From Moraxellaceae bacterium (GTDB lineage: Bacteria; Pseudomonadota; Gammaproteobacteria; Pseudomonadales; Moraxellaceae), in contig JAUXNL010000070.1 in NCBI GenBank assembly GCA_030684415.1, forward strand, positions 1 to 18,075: a stretch of 18,075 nt of DNA, read 5' to 3'. A model generated the notes under the pieces. The model had not been told where the DNA came from, searched no databases, and saw only the letters and a program-made list of their open reading frames with translations. Below are positions 1 to 6,686 of this stretch, one piece after another; the first letter of the stretch is position 1, and every line of letters begins with the position of its first letter. Made by a program: the position numbers and the translations under genes.

Positions 1-2
1 CC

Positions 3-488
3 ATGCGCGCACTTGCCAAATCCCTGTTTGCTGTCTCGTTGCTGGCGGCTTCTGCTGTCCGGGCGGATGATGGCCCTGATGACTTCTATATCGGTGTTGG
101 CATGTTCAATGACATGGCCAACATCAATATGGAGTTTGTCACCGAAGACTGGGGCAATATCGTTGTGCGTCTGGGCCAGTTTCAGGGCCTTAAAGAGGGT
201 GTTGCCGGCAATATCAGTGTCCGCAAGCCCCTCACCAGTGACAACCCCAAAGAGAGTGGCTACTTCATTGGCGTATTTGCGGGACAAGTGGTGGGCGATG
301 CCTTGGGCGGCGAGACGTTCAATCGTTTAGGGGGCGGTGGCGAGCTTGGGTATCACTGGGTCAACGATTACACGCGCAAGGTATTGTCGGTCGGGATTGG
401 TGCGGCTGAGCCGGTAGAGGCGGGTGGGAAAAAGAGCAAAGCCGAGCCCACTATCTTCTTCGAGTTCAGCATTGGTCTGGGTTACTGA
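3..488 (+). CDS. Small secreted protein, probable outer-membrane beta-barrel, family unknown
   Basis: The 161-residue product begins with a convincing Sec signal peptide: a basic start (MRALAK), a hydrophobic core and a cleavage site after residue 21 (AVRA before DDG). The mature part of about 140 residues is rich in glycine and alternating hydrophobic/polar stretches. These can be read as about eight beta strands (for example FYIGVGMF, INMEFV, NIVVRLGQF, GYFIGVFAG, ELGYHWV, FFEFSIGLGY). It ends in an aromatic residue (Tyr), as substrates of the outer-membrane assembly machinery usually do. I infer a small eight-stranded barrel; I do not recognise the family and no function can be assigned. 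The ATG lies two bases from the window edge, so neither its ribosome-binding site nor an upstream start can be judged. The fit of the signal peptide supports this start. Confidence 0.6.
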   Translation: MRALAKSLFAVSLLAASAVRADDGPDDFYIGVGMFNDMANINMEFVTEDWGNIVVRLGQFQGLKEGVAGNISVRKPLTSDNPKESGYFIGVFAGQVVGDALGGETFNRLGGGGELGYHWVNDYTRKVLSVGIGAAEPVEAGGKKSKAEPTIFFEFSIGLGY

Positions 489-585
489 GCCAAGCGCCTT
501 CGCTTGTTGCTTATTGCTTCATCGGATGAGCTGGTTATAGCCTTATGGAATTGGCCTTCATCCGTTTCAGCGCGTAGCTTGTTTG

Positions 586-607
586 CCCATCCAGCCGGGA
601 TGGGTTT
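586..607 (+). terminator. Weak terminator-like hairpin upstream of the first cyclase
   Basis: A perfect 7-bp stem (CCCATCC at 586-592 and GGATGGG at 598-604) with a five-base loop is followed by only three T residues. It may end transcription of the upstream barrel-protein gene. A weak promoter-like pair lies upstream at 514-541 (TTGCTT, 16 bases, TATAGC). If that promoter is real, the hairpin sits in the leader of the cyclase gene and could attenuate it instead. The short T run makes it a weak terminator at best. Confidence 0.3.
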
Positions 608-645
608 CATGAAGCCAGTTATCACCACAAGAGGCATCGGGCTTC

Positions 646-1908
646 ATGCTCAGGGATGAAGCGGGCGCCGAGCGCCCTTTGCACAGTGAAGATATTCAGC
701 GCCTGCTGGATAGTCCCCGCGACTCTCTGGGTTTCCGCGAGCCATTCGAAAGTCTTTTCCAGCAAGACCAGCAGTCCCACCGTGAGTACCAGTCGCGGGC
801 AGGGCTCGTGCTCGGCATCCTGATTTTCTCCCTGTTCGGCATCATGGACTGGCTGCTGATGCGGGAAGTCATTTTTACGGTATGGGCCCTGCGCTTCGGT
901 GCCGTTGCCCTGATGCTGGGCTATCTGTTTTTGAGCAGCCGGCTGCGCCGTGGCCAGTTGGGCCAGTCCCAGTATGTCTGCACAATCCTGATTGCACTTG
1001 CGATTATTGGCGTGGTTGCCATTGCCCCGGCGTCCGGGCGCTATGTCTACCTGATGGCCTTGGTATTACTGCTGCTGTTCAGTTTTATCCTCCTGCGCAC
1101 CCCGTTCAACTACTGTTTGCGCAGCACGGCCCTGATTGTGATGTTGCACAATGCGGTGCTGCTGACGGTGGCGGATGTGCCGGCGCTTGAGTGGTTAAGC
1201 CACAACATATTTTTGTTGAGCGCGGCGGGTATTGCGCTGGCGGCCAATTACTTGCTGGAGCGCAACGAGCGCCGTGCGTTTTTGCAAACACTATTAGTGC
1301 GCCAGCAAAAGGCCGAGCTTGAGGATGCGAATGCCCGGTTACAGCGCCTGGCGATCGAAGATCCGTTGACCGGTTTGGCCAATCGCCGCTTGTTCGAGTC
1401 GCAGCTTGATGAGGAGTGGCGTCGTTGCCTTCGCCAAGAGTTGCCTTTGGCCGTGATGATGATCGATGTCGACAGTTTCAAACTCTACAACGACACCTAC
1501 GGCCACCAGGCAGGAGACGAATGCCTGGCCCGCATCGCTGAAGAGTTGCGTTGTTATGCTCGAAGACCGGGCGATTGTGTGGCGCGGTATGGCGGGGAAG
1601 AGTTCGTGATTGTCTGGCCTGGTGCCTCAGCAGAGGAGGCCGGTCTTGAAATGCAAAAACTGAATGAGCAGATCAGACGTTTGCGTATCCGCCATCATGT
1701 ATCGCCCGTGACTGATGTGGTCACCCTCAGCATAGGGGTGGCGGCCTGCATTCCGACGGCTAATGACAGCCCTTTCCGCTTGGTGCGTGAGGCGGACATG
1801 GCGTTGTATCACGCCAAAAAGCAGGGACGTGATCGTTGCGTGCTTGCCTCTCCCGCGGCGTCGCAGGGCCGGGCGGATGTTGTTATTCTGAACATCCCGC
1901 GGCCCTGA
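646..1908 (+). CDS. Membrane-anchored diguanylate cyclase (six-TM sensor + GGDEF), first of a tandem pair
   Basis: Predicted to make cyclic di-GMP from two GTP at the inner membrane. The 420-residue protein has a cytoplasmic N-terminus of about 50 residues. Six hydrophobic segments follow between about residues 52 and 205, then a charged, coiled-coil-like linker and a GGDEF domain starting at DPLTG (239-243). The domain carries the metal-binding stretch MMIDVDSF, the signature GGEEF (316-320), and the inhibitory-site motif RPGD (307-310) exactly five residues before the signature. It should thus be an active cyclase with product feedback. The membrane part matches no sensor domain I can name (not clearly MASE1, MASE2 or 7TMR), so the input signal is unknown. 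An AGAGG-like ribosome site lies about 11 bases before the ATG. A paralogue follows after ten bases, so the two are almost certainly co-transcribed. Confidence 0.9.
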   Translation: MLRDEAGAERPLHSEDIQRLLDSPRDSLGFREPFESLFQQDQQSHREYQSRAGLVLGILIFSLFGIMDWLLMREVIFTVWALRFGAVALMLGYLFLSSRLRRGQLGQSQYVCTILIALAIIGVVAIAPASGRYVYLMALVLLLLFSFILLRTPFNYCLRSTALIVMLHNAVLLTVADVPALEWLSHNIFLLSAAGIALAANYLLERNERRAFLQTLLVRQQKAELEDANARLQRLAIEDPLTGLANRRLFESQLDEEWRRCLRQELPLAVMMIDVDSFKLYNDTYGHQAGDECLARIAEELRCYARRPGDCVARYGGEEFVIVWPGASAEEAGLEMQKLNEQIRRLRIRHHVSPVTDVVTLSIGVAACIPTANDSPFRLVREADMALYHAKKQGRDRCVLASPAASQGRADVVILNIPRP

Positions 1909-1918
1909 CCCCTTCTGC

Positions 1919-3148
1919 ATGACATCCCATGTGCCTGCTGATAAACCTGTCCTTATCGAGTCTGCCAAAGCGCCTGGGCGTCGTTCGCTGGCGCTGACCT
2001 TCCCGTCGTCGCTTGAGGCTGAGTTCCAGGCGGACTATGCCGACCGCTATCGCAAGCATATGGCCATTGGCTTGGGGATTGGTCTGCTGGCCATTCTGGT
2101 CTCGGCGTTTGAAGACATTGTGTTGCCGTCGTCCGAACAGGCCATGCCCTTGTTCATCCGTTTCGGCCTGATGTTCCCGCTGAACCTTCTACTGTTTTTC
2201 ATTGTCTATGAGGATTGGCGTCGGCAATGGCAGCAACCTTTGCTGATGATGGCCACACTCGGCGGTGCGTTAGGTTTTTTGCTGATGGGCTTCTTCACCT
2301 CCGGTATCCACTCACGACTGTATGTGGAGACACTGGTGCTGATACAGATATTCGGGCTGGTGTTGTTGCGCATGCAGTTTCCCTATGCGGTTGCCTGCAT
2401 CATGGTGATCGGGCCGGGAGCCGCAGTGGCCTTATTCAATTTTCCGTTTTCCGGTGGTGCTGCCGATCATTTTGTGTCTCTTTCTTTGATTGTTTTTGCG
2501 GGCAGCCTTTGCCTGATTGGTAACTACTTGATGGAGAGCGCGGCGCGCAGTGACTTTCTGCAGCGGCGCTTGCTGGAGTCCCGGCAGCGCGACCTTGAGG
2601 CTAGCAACACTCACTTGCAGCGGCTTTTGCGTAGCGATGCGCTGACCGGAATTGCCAATCGCCGTTACTTTGACCAGCGTTTGACGGAAGAGTTTCGGCG
2701 CGCGGAGCGGGGCGCGTATCCGTTGGCGCTGCTCATGATCGATATCGATTATTTCAAGCCTTATAACGACACTTATGGGCACCAGGCCGGTGATGAGGCG
2801 CTGGCAGCAGTGGCTGCTGTGCTGAGTAGTTTTGCGCGTCGTCCGGGTGATCTGGCGGCGCGTTATGGCGGGGAGGAGTTTGCGCTCATCCTGCCAGGGT
2901 CGGATGAGGGGGATGCAAGAGAGATTGCTGATGAGTTGGTGTTGGCCGTTCATGCACGGGGGTTGGCGCATGGGCGTTCGCTGGTGAGCACGAACGTTAC
3001 CGTGAGTGCGGGCGTGGCATCGGTTCGGCCGGGGCAGCAGGTTGTAGATGAGGCCGAGTTGATCGCGCGTGCAGACCGTGCGCTATATCTGGCCAAGCAC
3101 CAAGGACGTCATCGCGCATTCAGTTGGAGTGAGGCCTCGAGTTTTTGA
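1919..3148 (+). CDS. Membrane-anchored diguanylate cyclase (six-TM sensor + GGDEF), second of a tandem pair
   Basis: A 409-residue paralogue of the preceding gene with the same architecture: a short cytoplasmic N-terminus, about six membrane segments between residues 48 and 205, a coiled-coil linker, and a GGDEF domain beginning at DALTG (240-244). GGEEF is at 317-321 and the inhibitory RPGD at 308-311, one residue off the equivalent positions in its neighbour. Metal ligands lie in LLMIDIDYF. It is predicted to be catalytically competent and product-inhibited. No good Shine-Dalgarno sequence precedes the ATG, which lies ten bases after the previous stop. Translational coupling is therefore likely. 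The N-terminal stretch up to residue 47 resembles the paralogue's, which argues against an internal start at Met48. The membrane segments have diverged more than the catalytic domain, suggesting duplication followed by a change in input signal. Confidence 0.9.
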   Translation: MTSHVPADKPVLIESAKAPGRRSLALTFPSSLEAEFQADYADRYRKHMAIGLGIGLLAILVSAFEDIVLPSSEQAMPLFIRFGLMFPLNLLLFFIVYEDWRRQWQQPLLMMATLGGALGFLLMGFFTSGIHSRLYVETLVLIQIFGLVLLRMQFPYAVACIMVIGPGAAVALFNFPFSGGAADHFVSLSLIVFAGSLCLIGNYLMESAARSDFLQRRLLESRQRDLEASNTHLQRLLRSDALTGIANRRYFDQRLTEEFRRAERGAYPLALLMIDIDYFKPYNDTYGHQAGDEALAAVAAVLSSFARRPGDLAARYGGEEFALILPGSDEGDAREIADELVLAVHARGLAHGRSLVSTNVTVSAGVASVRPGQQVVDEAELIARADRALYLAKHQGRHRAFSWSEASSF

Positions 3149-3172
3149 AGCGGCTCTGTGTTTCATGCCAAC

Positions 3173-3194
3173 ACAAGTGTCACGCGACACTTGT
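3173..3194. terminator. Hairpin between convergent genes (possible bidirectional terminator)
   Basis: A perfect 9-bp stem (ACAAGTGTC at 3173-3181 and GACACTTGT at 3186-3194) with a four-base loop lies in the 86-base gap between the second cyclase (plus) and the PsiF-like gene (minus). Its position suits a shared transcript end. Neither side has a T run, so it may be a protein-dependent stop, an RNA-decay barrier, or a binding site rather than a simple intrinsic terminator. Confidence 0.4.
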
Positions 3195-3234
3195 TGTCGG
3201 GTCAGCAACTCTCACGTTCTTTCCGTAGCAAGAC

Positions 3235-3546
3235 TCAGTCGTCTTTCATGCACTCGTTCATGAAAGTGCTGCGCGCGTCGCCCGCAAGATCACCAGCTTT
3301 TCGATTGCATTCGGATACTTTGGCCAGCATGGGCGGAACATTGTTGCTGCGGGCTTTGTTTCGTACGCATTTTGCGATCGCCTGACGTCGCTCTTCGCCG
3401 GCTTTGTCGGCCGCCTGCTCGGTGCAGTCATTGCGCACATAACGGGCATCGTTGGCTGTTGCCACCGCTGGGCCTGCCATCATGCTTGAGAGGAGGATTG
3501 CAAGGGCGGTGCCCTGCAGTACGGATTTTTTCATGTTGTTATCCAT
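3235..3546 (-). CDS. PsiF-repeat periplasmic protein
   Basis: A 103-residue exported protein with a signal peptide (KK followed by a hydrophobic stretch, cleavage near AVA/TA around residues 28-31). Its mature part is two copies of the short PsiF repeat. Each copy has two cysteines exactly 18 residues apart (Cys41/Cys60 and Cys80/Cys99) around an A(G)(D/E)xRxxxxxxC pattern, for example AGDARSTFMNEC. Escherichia coli PsiF is known as a phosphate-starvation-induced protein of unknown function, and nothing here adds a role. Two starts are possible. The upstream Met at 3546 has GGA directly against it. Met5 at 3534 has GGA with a seven-base spacing and gives a more usual MKK signal peptide, so 3534 may be the true start. 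It is convergent with the cyclases and transcribed away from the dehydrogenase gene. Confidence 0.8.
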   Translation of the reverse strand: MDNNMKKSVLQGTALAILLSSMMAGPAVATANDARYVRNDCTEQAADKAGEERRQAIAKCVRNKARSNNVPPMLAKVSECNRKAGDLAGDARSTFMNECMKDD

Positions 3547-3704
3547 TCCGTCAGTTGCAGTACAACAATCACAAATTGTGACACGTGCACCTCCATTTTA
3601 GGTTGCTCCCTCTGCACGGGTCTAGATAAAGGCAGGCATACGGGGCCATAAACCTTTTTTTCCGATGAGTTGCGATATTGGCGTATCAGTGGACTTGATT
3701 GTGG

Positions 3705-4583
3705 TCAGGGCTTTTGGGGTGTGCTTTGCAGTCGAGCCAATAGACTGGAGGTATCCCATCGGCCCCCTCCCATGGCTTGTACTTCGGCATACAACTGGTC
3801 TACCAATGCGGTAACGGGCAATGAAGCGCCAATATTTGAGGCTTCTTCTTGGCAAAGGGCGAGATCTTTACGCATCCAGTCCACCGCGAAGCCGTGCAGA
3901 TAGTCGCCCGCCAACATGGTTTTGTGTCGATTTACCATCTGCCAGCTTGAGGCGGCCCCTTGAGAGATGGCATCAATGACCTTTTGTCCATCCAGTCCGG
4001 CCTTCTCTGCGAAACCCAGTCCTTCAGCCAGCGCCTGAACGAGACCTGCCACGCATATCTGGTTGACCATTTTGGTGAGTTGGCCGCTGCCGGATTCGCC
4101 CATCCATGTGACGGCGCGAGCGTAATGGCGGAGAGTGGGTTCGCTGCGGGCAAAAATTGCGGCGTCTCCTCCGCACATGATGGTGAGTTGGCCTTGCTCT
4201 GCACCCTGCTGGCCTCCGGAAACGGGAGCATCGAGAAAGTGCCGGCCCGTGTCTGCCAACAGTTTGGCGAGTGTGCGGGAGAGGCTGGCCGATACAGTGG
4301 AGTGATCGATCAGTGCGGCGTCGGGACGCAAAGTGGCCGCAATGCCTTGAGGGCCGAGGGTGACGTCGCGCAGGTCATTGTCGTTGCCGACGCAGGTGAA
4401 GGCGATATCGGCGCTGGCAGCCGCTTCTGCCGGACTGTCGGCAATTTTTCCGCCATGTGTGGTCTGCCACGCCAAGGCTTTTGAGCGGGTGCGGTTATAG
4501 ACAGTGACAGTATGTCCGGCGCAGGCCAGATGCCCGGCCATGGGATATCCCATGGTGCCAAGACCAATAAAGGCGATGTTCAT
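3705..4583 (-). CDS. NAD(P)-dependent beta-hydroxyacid dehydrogenase (3-hydroxyisobutyrate dehydrogenase family)
   Basis: A 292-residue cytoplasmic oxidoreductase. The N-terminal Rossmann fold shows FIGLGTMGYPMAGHL (residues 5-19). Strand beta-2 ends in YNRT (29-32), a sequence that in this family usually goes with NADP rather than NAD. The substrate-binding motif DAPVSGG is at 118-124 and the catalytic lysine is Lys171 in GQLTKMVNQI, followed by the all-helical C-terminal domain with DWMRKDL. Relatives include 3-hydroxyisobutyrate dehydrogenase (MmsB), tartronate semialdehyde reductase (GarR) and glyoxylate/succinic semialdehyde reductases. The sequence does not decide among these substrates, and no valine- or glycolate-pathway genes lie nearby. 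The frame is open further upstream, but the start at 4583 begins directly at the Rossmann strand and has AAGGAG nine bases before it. It is probably a single-gene unit, since a terminator separates it from gltA. Confidence 0.88.
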   Translation of the reverse strand: MNIAFIGLGTMGYPMAGHLACAGHTVTVYNRTRSKALAWQTTHGGKIADSPAEAAASADIAFTCVGNDNDLRDVTLGPQGIAATLRPDAALIDHSTVSASLSRTLAKLLADTGRHFLDAPVSGGQQGAEQGQLTIMCGGDAAIFARSEPTLRHYARAVTWMGESGSGQLTKMVNQICVAGLVQALAEGLGFAEKAGLDGQKVIDAISQGAASSWQMVNRHKTMLAGDYLHGFAVDWMRKDLALCQEEASNIGASLPVTALVDQLYAEVQAMGGGRWDTSSLLARLQSTPQKP

Positions 4584-4592
4584 AGGGGTTGG

Positions 4593-4598
4593 CTCCTT
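4593..4598 (-). promoter_or_regulatory. Ribosome-binding site fixing the dehydrogenase start
   Basis: AAGGAG on the minus strand lies nine bases before the ATG at 4583. It favours this start over the in-frame upstream ATG at 4736, which would add 51 residues unlike anything in the family. Confidence 0.75.
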
Positions 4599-4825
4599 GG
4601 CGATAGGCGTTATTGATGCGGTAATCCGGCAGGCTCGCTTTTCGTTTTCGGGAGTGACTACGACAGGCCGGTTTGTGTTTTGGCTGACTCGAGGTTCTGT
4701 AAATGGCGCTGTCGTATGAGGTTCACAACACGCCATTTATGGATTGCTGCGGTATTGCTTTGGCGCGGCCCGATACGCGTTTGAAAAACGGTTGGAGCAG
4801 AGCCTGACATGGACGGGCTGCCGAC

Positions 4826-4859
4826 CATGAAAAAGGCCGCAGATGCGGCCTTTTTCATG
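4826..4859 (-). terminator. Intrinsic terminator of gltA
   Basis: A nearly perfect inverted repeat. The GGCCGC/GCGGCC core (4835-4840 and 4845-4850) with loop AGAT is flanked by five A residues on one side and five T residues on the other, and pairing extends outward to CATG on both ends. It sits 14 bases after the gltA stop codon. The symmetric A and T tracts mean it could also stop transcripts coming from the other strand. Confidence 0.9.
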
Positions 4860-4872
4860 GGAGCGTTGACGC

Positions 4873-6153
4873 TTAGCGCTTGTCTTCCGGCACGAAGTCA
4901 CGCTGGGTGTAGCCGGTATAAAGCTGACGTGGCCGACCAATCTTGTACGGCGCATCATGCATTTCCAGCCAGTGCGAAATCCAGCCCACTGTGCGCGCAA
5001 CAGCGAAGATCACCGTGAACATCGAGGTAGGAATGCCGATGGCCTTGAGGATGATGCCGGAATAGAAGTCGACGTTCGGGTAGAGCTTGCGTTCGACGAA
5101 GTAGGGGTCGTTGCGCGCGGCTTCTTCCAGTTTCATGGCCAGCTCAAGCTGTGGGTCGTTGATGCCCAGTGCGGCCAGTACTTCGTCGCAGGTCTGCTTC
5201 ATCACTTTGGCGCGTGGATCGAAGTTCTTGTACACGCGGTGGCCAAAGCCCATGAGCTTGAACGAGTCATTCTTGTCCTTGGCTTTGGCCAGGAACTTGT
5301 CCAGATTCTCCACCGAGCCAATTTCATCGAGCATCTTGAGCACGGCTTCGTTGGCGCCGCCATGCGCCGGGCCCCACAGTGCGGCGATGCCGGCCGCGAT
5401 ACAGGCATACGGGTTGGCGCCAGTAGAGCCGGTCAGGCGTACGGTCGACGTGGAGGCATTCTGCTCATGGTCGGCATGCAGGATGAAGATGCGGTCCATG
5501 GCCTTGGCCAGCACCGGATTCACTTCATAGTCAGCCGCCGGCACCGCGAACATCATTTTGAGGAAGTTCTCGGCATAGCCGAGCTTGTTGTCTGGATAGG
5601 CGAACGGCTGGCCGACCGAGTATTTGTAGCTCATTGCCGCAATCGTCGGAATCTTTGCGATCAAGCGAATGGCGGCAATGCGACGGTGCTCCGGGTTATT
5701 GATGTCCAGATTGTCGTGATAGAAGGCGGAGAGGGCGCCCACCACGCCACACATGATGGCCATCGGGTGCGCATCGCGACGGAAACCGCGATAGAAGAAG
5801 GTGAGCTGCTCGTGGACCATGGTGTGCTGGGTCACCAGATCAACAAAGTCCTTTTTCTGCTGGGGGCTGGGCAGTTCGCCATTCAGCAGCAAGTAGCAGG
5901 TTTCAAGGTAGTCGGAGCCAGTGGCGAGCTGGTCAATCGGGTAGCCACGGTGCAGCAGAATGCCTTTGTCCCCATCAATGAAGGTGATCTTCGACTCACA
6001 GGCGGCAGTCGCCATGAAGCCCGGGTCATAGGTGAAATAGCCCTGCGCGAGCACATCTTTCACATCAATGACGTCTGGCCCGAGCGAGCCTGAGGAAACG
6101 GGAAGATCAATCGACTTGTCATTGATCGTGAGCGTGGCTTTTGTGCCCGACAT
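4873..6153 (-). CDS. gltA: Citrate synthase, hexameric (type II) bacterial form
   Basis: Condenses oxaloacetate and acetyl-CoA to citrate, the entry step of the TCA cycle. The 426 residues align with Escherichia coli GltA almost without gaps. The catalytic residues His264 (GPAHGG), His305 (GFGHRVYK) and Asp362 (VDFYSG) fall at the same residue numbers, as do the oxaloacetate ligands Arg314, Arg387 and Arg407. HADHEQNAS (226-234) is present. Of the residues tied to allosteric NADH inhibition in E. coli, Tyr145, Arg163 and Lys167 are kept, but Cys206 is Ala and Arg109 is Gln. The start at 6153 has AAGGAG six bases upstream and matches the usual N-terminus; the longer frame from 6186 does not. 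It is transcribed divergently from sdhC across a shared control region and ended by a strong terminator. Confidence 0.97.
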   Translation of the reverse strand: MSGTKATLTINDKSIDLPVSSGSLGPDVIDVKDVLAQGYFTYDPGFMATAACESKITFIDGDKGILLHRGYPIDQLATGSDYLETCYLLLNGELPSPQQKKDFVDLVTQHTMVHEQLTFFYRGFRRDAHPMAIMCGVVGALSAFYHDNLDINNPEHRRIAAIRLIAKIPTIAAMSYKYSVGQPFAYPDNKLGYAENFLKMMFAVPAADYEVNPVLAKAMDRIFILHADHEQNASTSTVRLTGSTGANPYACIAAGIAALWGPAHGGANEAVLKMLDEIGSVENLDKFLAKAKDKNDSFKLMGFGHRVYKNFDPRAKVMKQTCDEVLAALGINDPQLELAMKLEEAARNDPYFVERKLYPNVDFYSGIILKAIGIPTSMFTVIFAVARTVGWISHWLEMHDAPYKIGRPRQLYTGYTQRDFVPEDKR

Positions 6154-6159
6154 GGCGGT

Positions 6160-6165
6160 CTCCTT
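6160..6165 (-). promoter_or_regulatory. Ribosome-binding site fixing the gltA start
   Basis: AAGGAG on the minus strand, six bases before the ATG at 6153. It selects this start over an in-frame ATG at 6186. Confidence 0.85.
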
Positions 6166-6206
6166 AGCGGGGTTCAGCGCAACCAAAGCATTTTGCGCAC
6201 CATGTT

Positions 6207-6218
6207 TCGCAATTGCGA
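6207..6218. promoter_or_regulatory. Perfect 12-base palindrome in the gltA leader
   Basis: TCGCAATTGCGA reads the same on both strands and is flanked symmetrically, two bases out on each side, by CATG (6201-6204 and 6221-6224). It lies between the predicted gltA promoter and the gltA start, about 54 bases before the ATG. It could be an operator for a dimeric regulator. No regulator family is identifiable from this alone. Confidence 0.35.
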
Positions 6219-6263
6219 GGCATGGCTGGGAGGAAAAGCGAAAGACTTCAGCGAAGGCGGGCT

Positions 6264-6291
6264 AGCTTAATTTGTGAGGGGATTTTGTCAA
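6264..6291 (-). promoter_or_regulatory. Candidate sigma-70 promoter for gltA
   Basis: On the minus strand a perfect -35 box TTGACA (6286-6291) is followed after 16 bases by TAAGCT (6264-6269), a poor -10 match. Transcription would start near 6257, giving a leader of about 100 bases. The weak -10 element suggests dependence on an activator or on another start nearby. Confidence 0.5.
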
Positions 6292-6533
6292 TCAAGTGTT
6301 TATCCGGTGTTGCGCTGTTTTTGCCGCTAAAACACGAAGTTAGCGCTGAGTGCGTGTGACTTTTGGGTCATTCGTGGGGGATGGGTGGTGCTGGCGCTCA
6401 CAGAGCAGTAGAGGTGTGCGCTCGGTTGGTGCGAGTTGTGCGGTTATTGTCCAGTGCCGGCATTGCTTTGGTGCTGGCATCGTTTGCCGCGTGCAAGCAC
6501 ATGACTTTACGAGGAAAAATCCCTGTTACCGGT

Positions 6534-6562
6534 TTGTAATTCAGCAGGGCCGGCATTATACT
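6534..6562 (+). promoter_or_regulatory. Candidate sigma-70 promoter for the sdh cluster
   Basis: TTGTAA (6534-6539), a 17-base spacer, and TATACT (6557-6562, five of six matches to the -10 consensus). The predicted start near 6569 leaves a leader of about 118 bases before sdhC. The -10 box sits in the loop of a GGCCGG (6548-6553) / CCGGCC (6564-6569) inverted repeat. The right arm can pair alternatively with the GGCCGG at 6582-6587, forming a hairpin at the very start of the transcript. Confidence 0.6.
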
Positions 6563-6674
6563 TCCGGCCCGGTTTCAAGCCGGCCGGGAAAAGCCTGGAA
6601 ACATCAGGAAAATCATTGGCTTGCGAATCCGTCGTCCTCTTTCCCAGGTACGCTCCGGCAACGGGGCCCCCAAC

Positions 6675-6678
6675 AGGA
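6675..6678 (+). promoter_or_regulatory. Ribosome-binding site selecting a GTG start for sdhC
   Basis: AGGA lies eight bases before GTG at 6687. No ATG in the frame fits the family: the upstream ATG at 6621 would add 22 basic residues not seen in SdhC. Confidence 0.7.
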
Positions 6679-6686
6679 ATTTCGCT

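Larger units (their letters stand above)
6154..6686. promoter_or_regulatory. Divergent control region between gltA and sdhC
   Basis: This 533-base non-coding stretch carries a promoter candidate for each direction: gltA near 6264-6291 and sdhC near 6534-6562. It also holds a perfect 12-base palindrome in the gltA leader (6207-6218) and clustered GGCCGG/CCGGCC inverted repeats around the sdhC start of transcription (6548-6588). The middle part (about 6300-6530) shows no gene and no structure I can name. It is long enough to hold binding sites for global regulators of respiration, but I cannot identify any with confidence. Confidence 0.6.

Noticed and set aside
3372..3903. Small plus-strand frames opposite the PsiF-like gene and the dehydrogenase end
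   Set aside because: They are antisense to supported genes or have no ribosome site and no plausible protein character.
4957..6093. A 378-codon plus-strand open frame opposite gltA
   Set aside because: Its composition (Val, His, Gly, Glu-rich, no motif) is that of an antisense shadow of citrate synthase.
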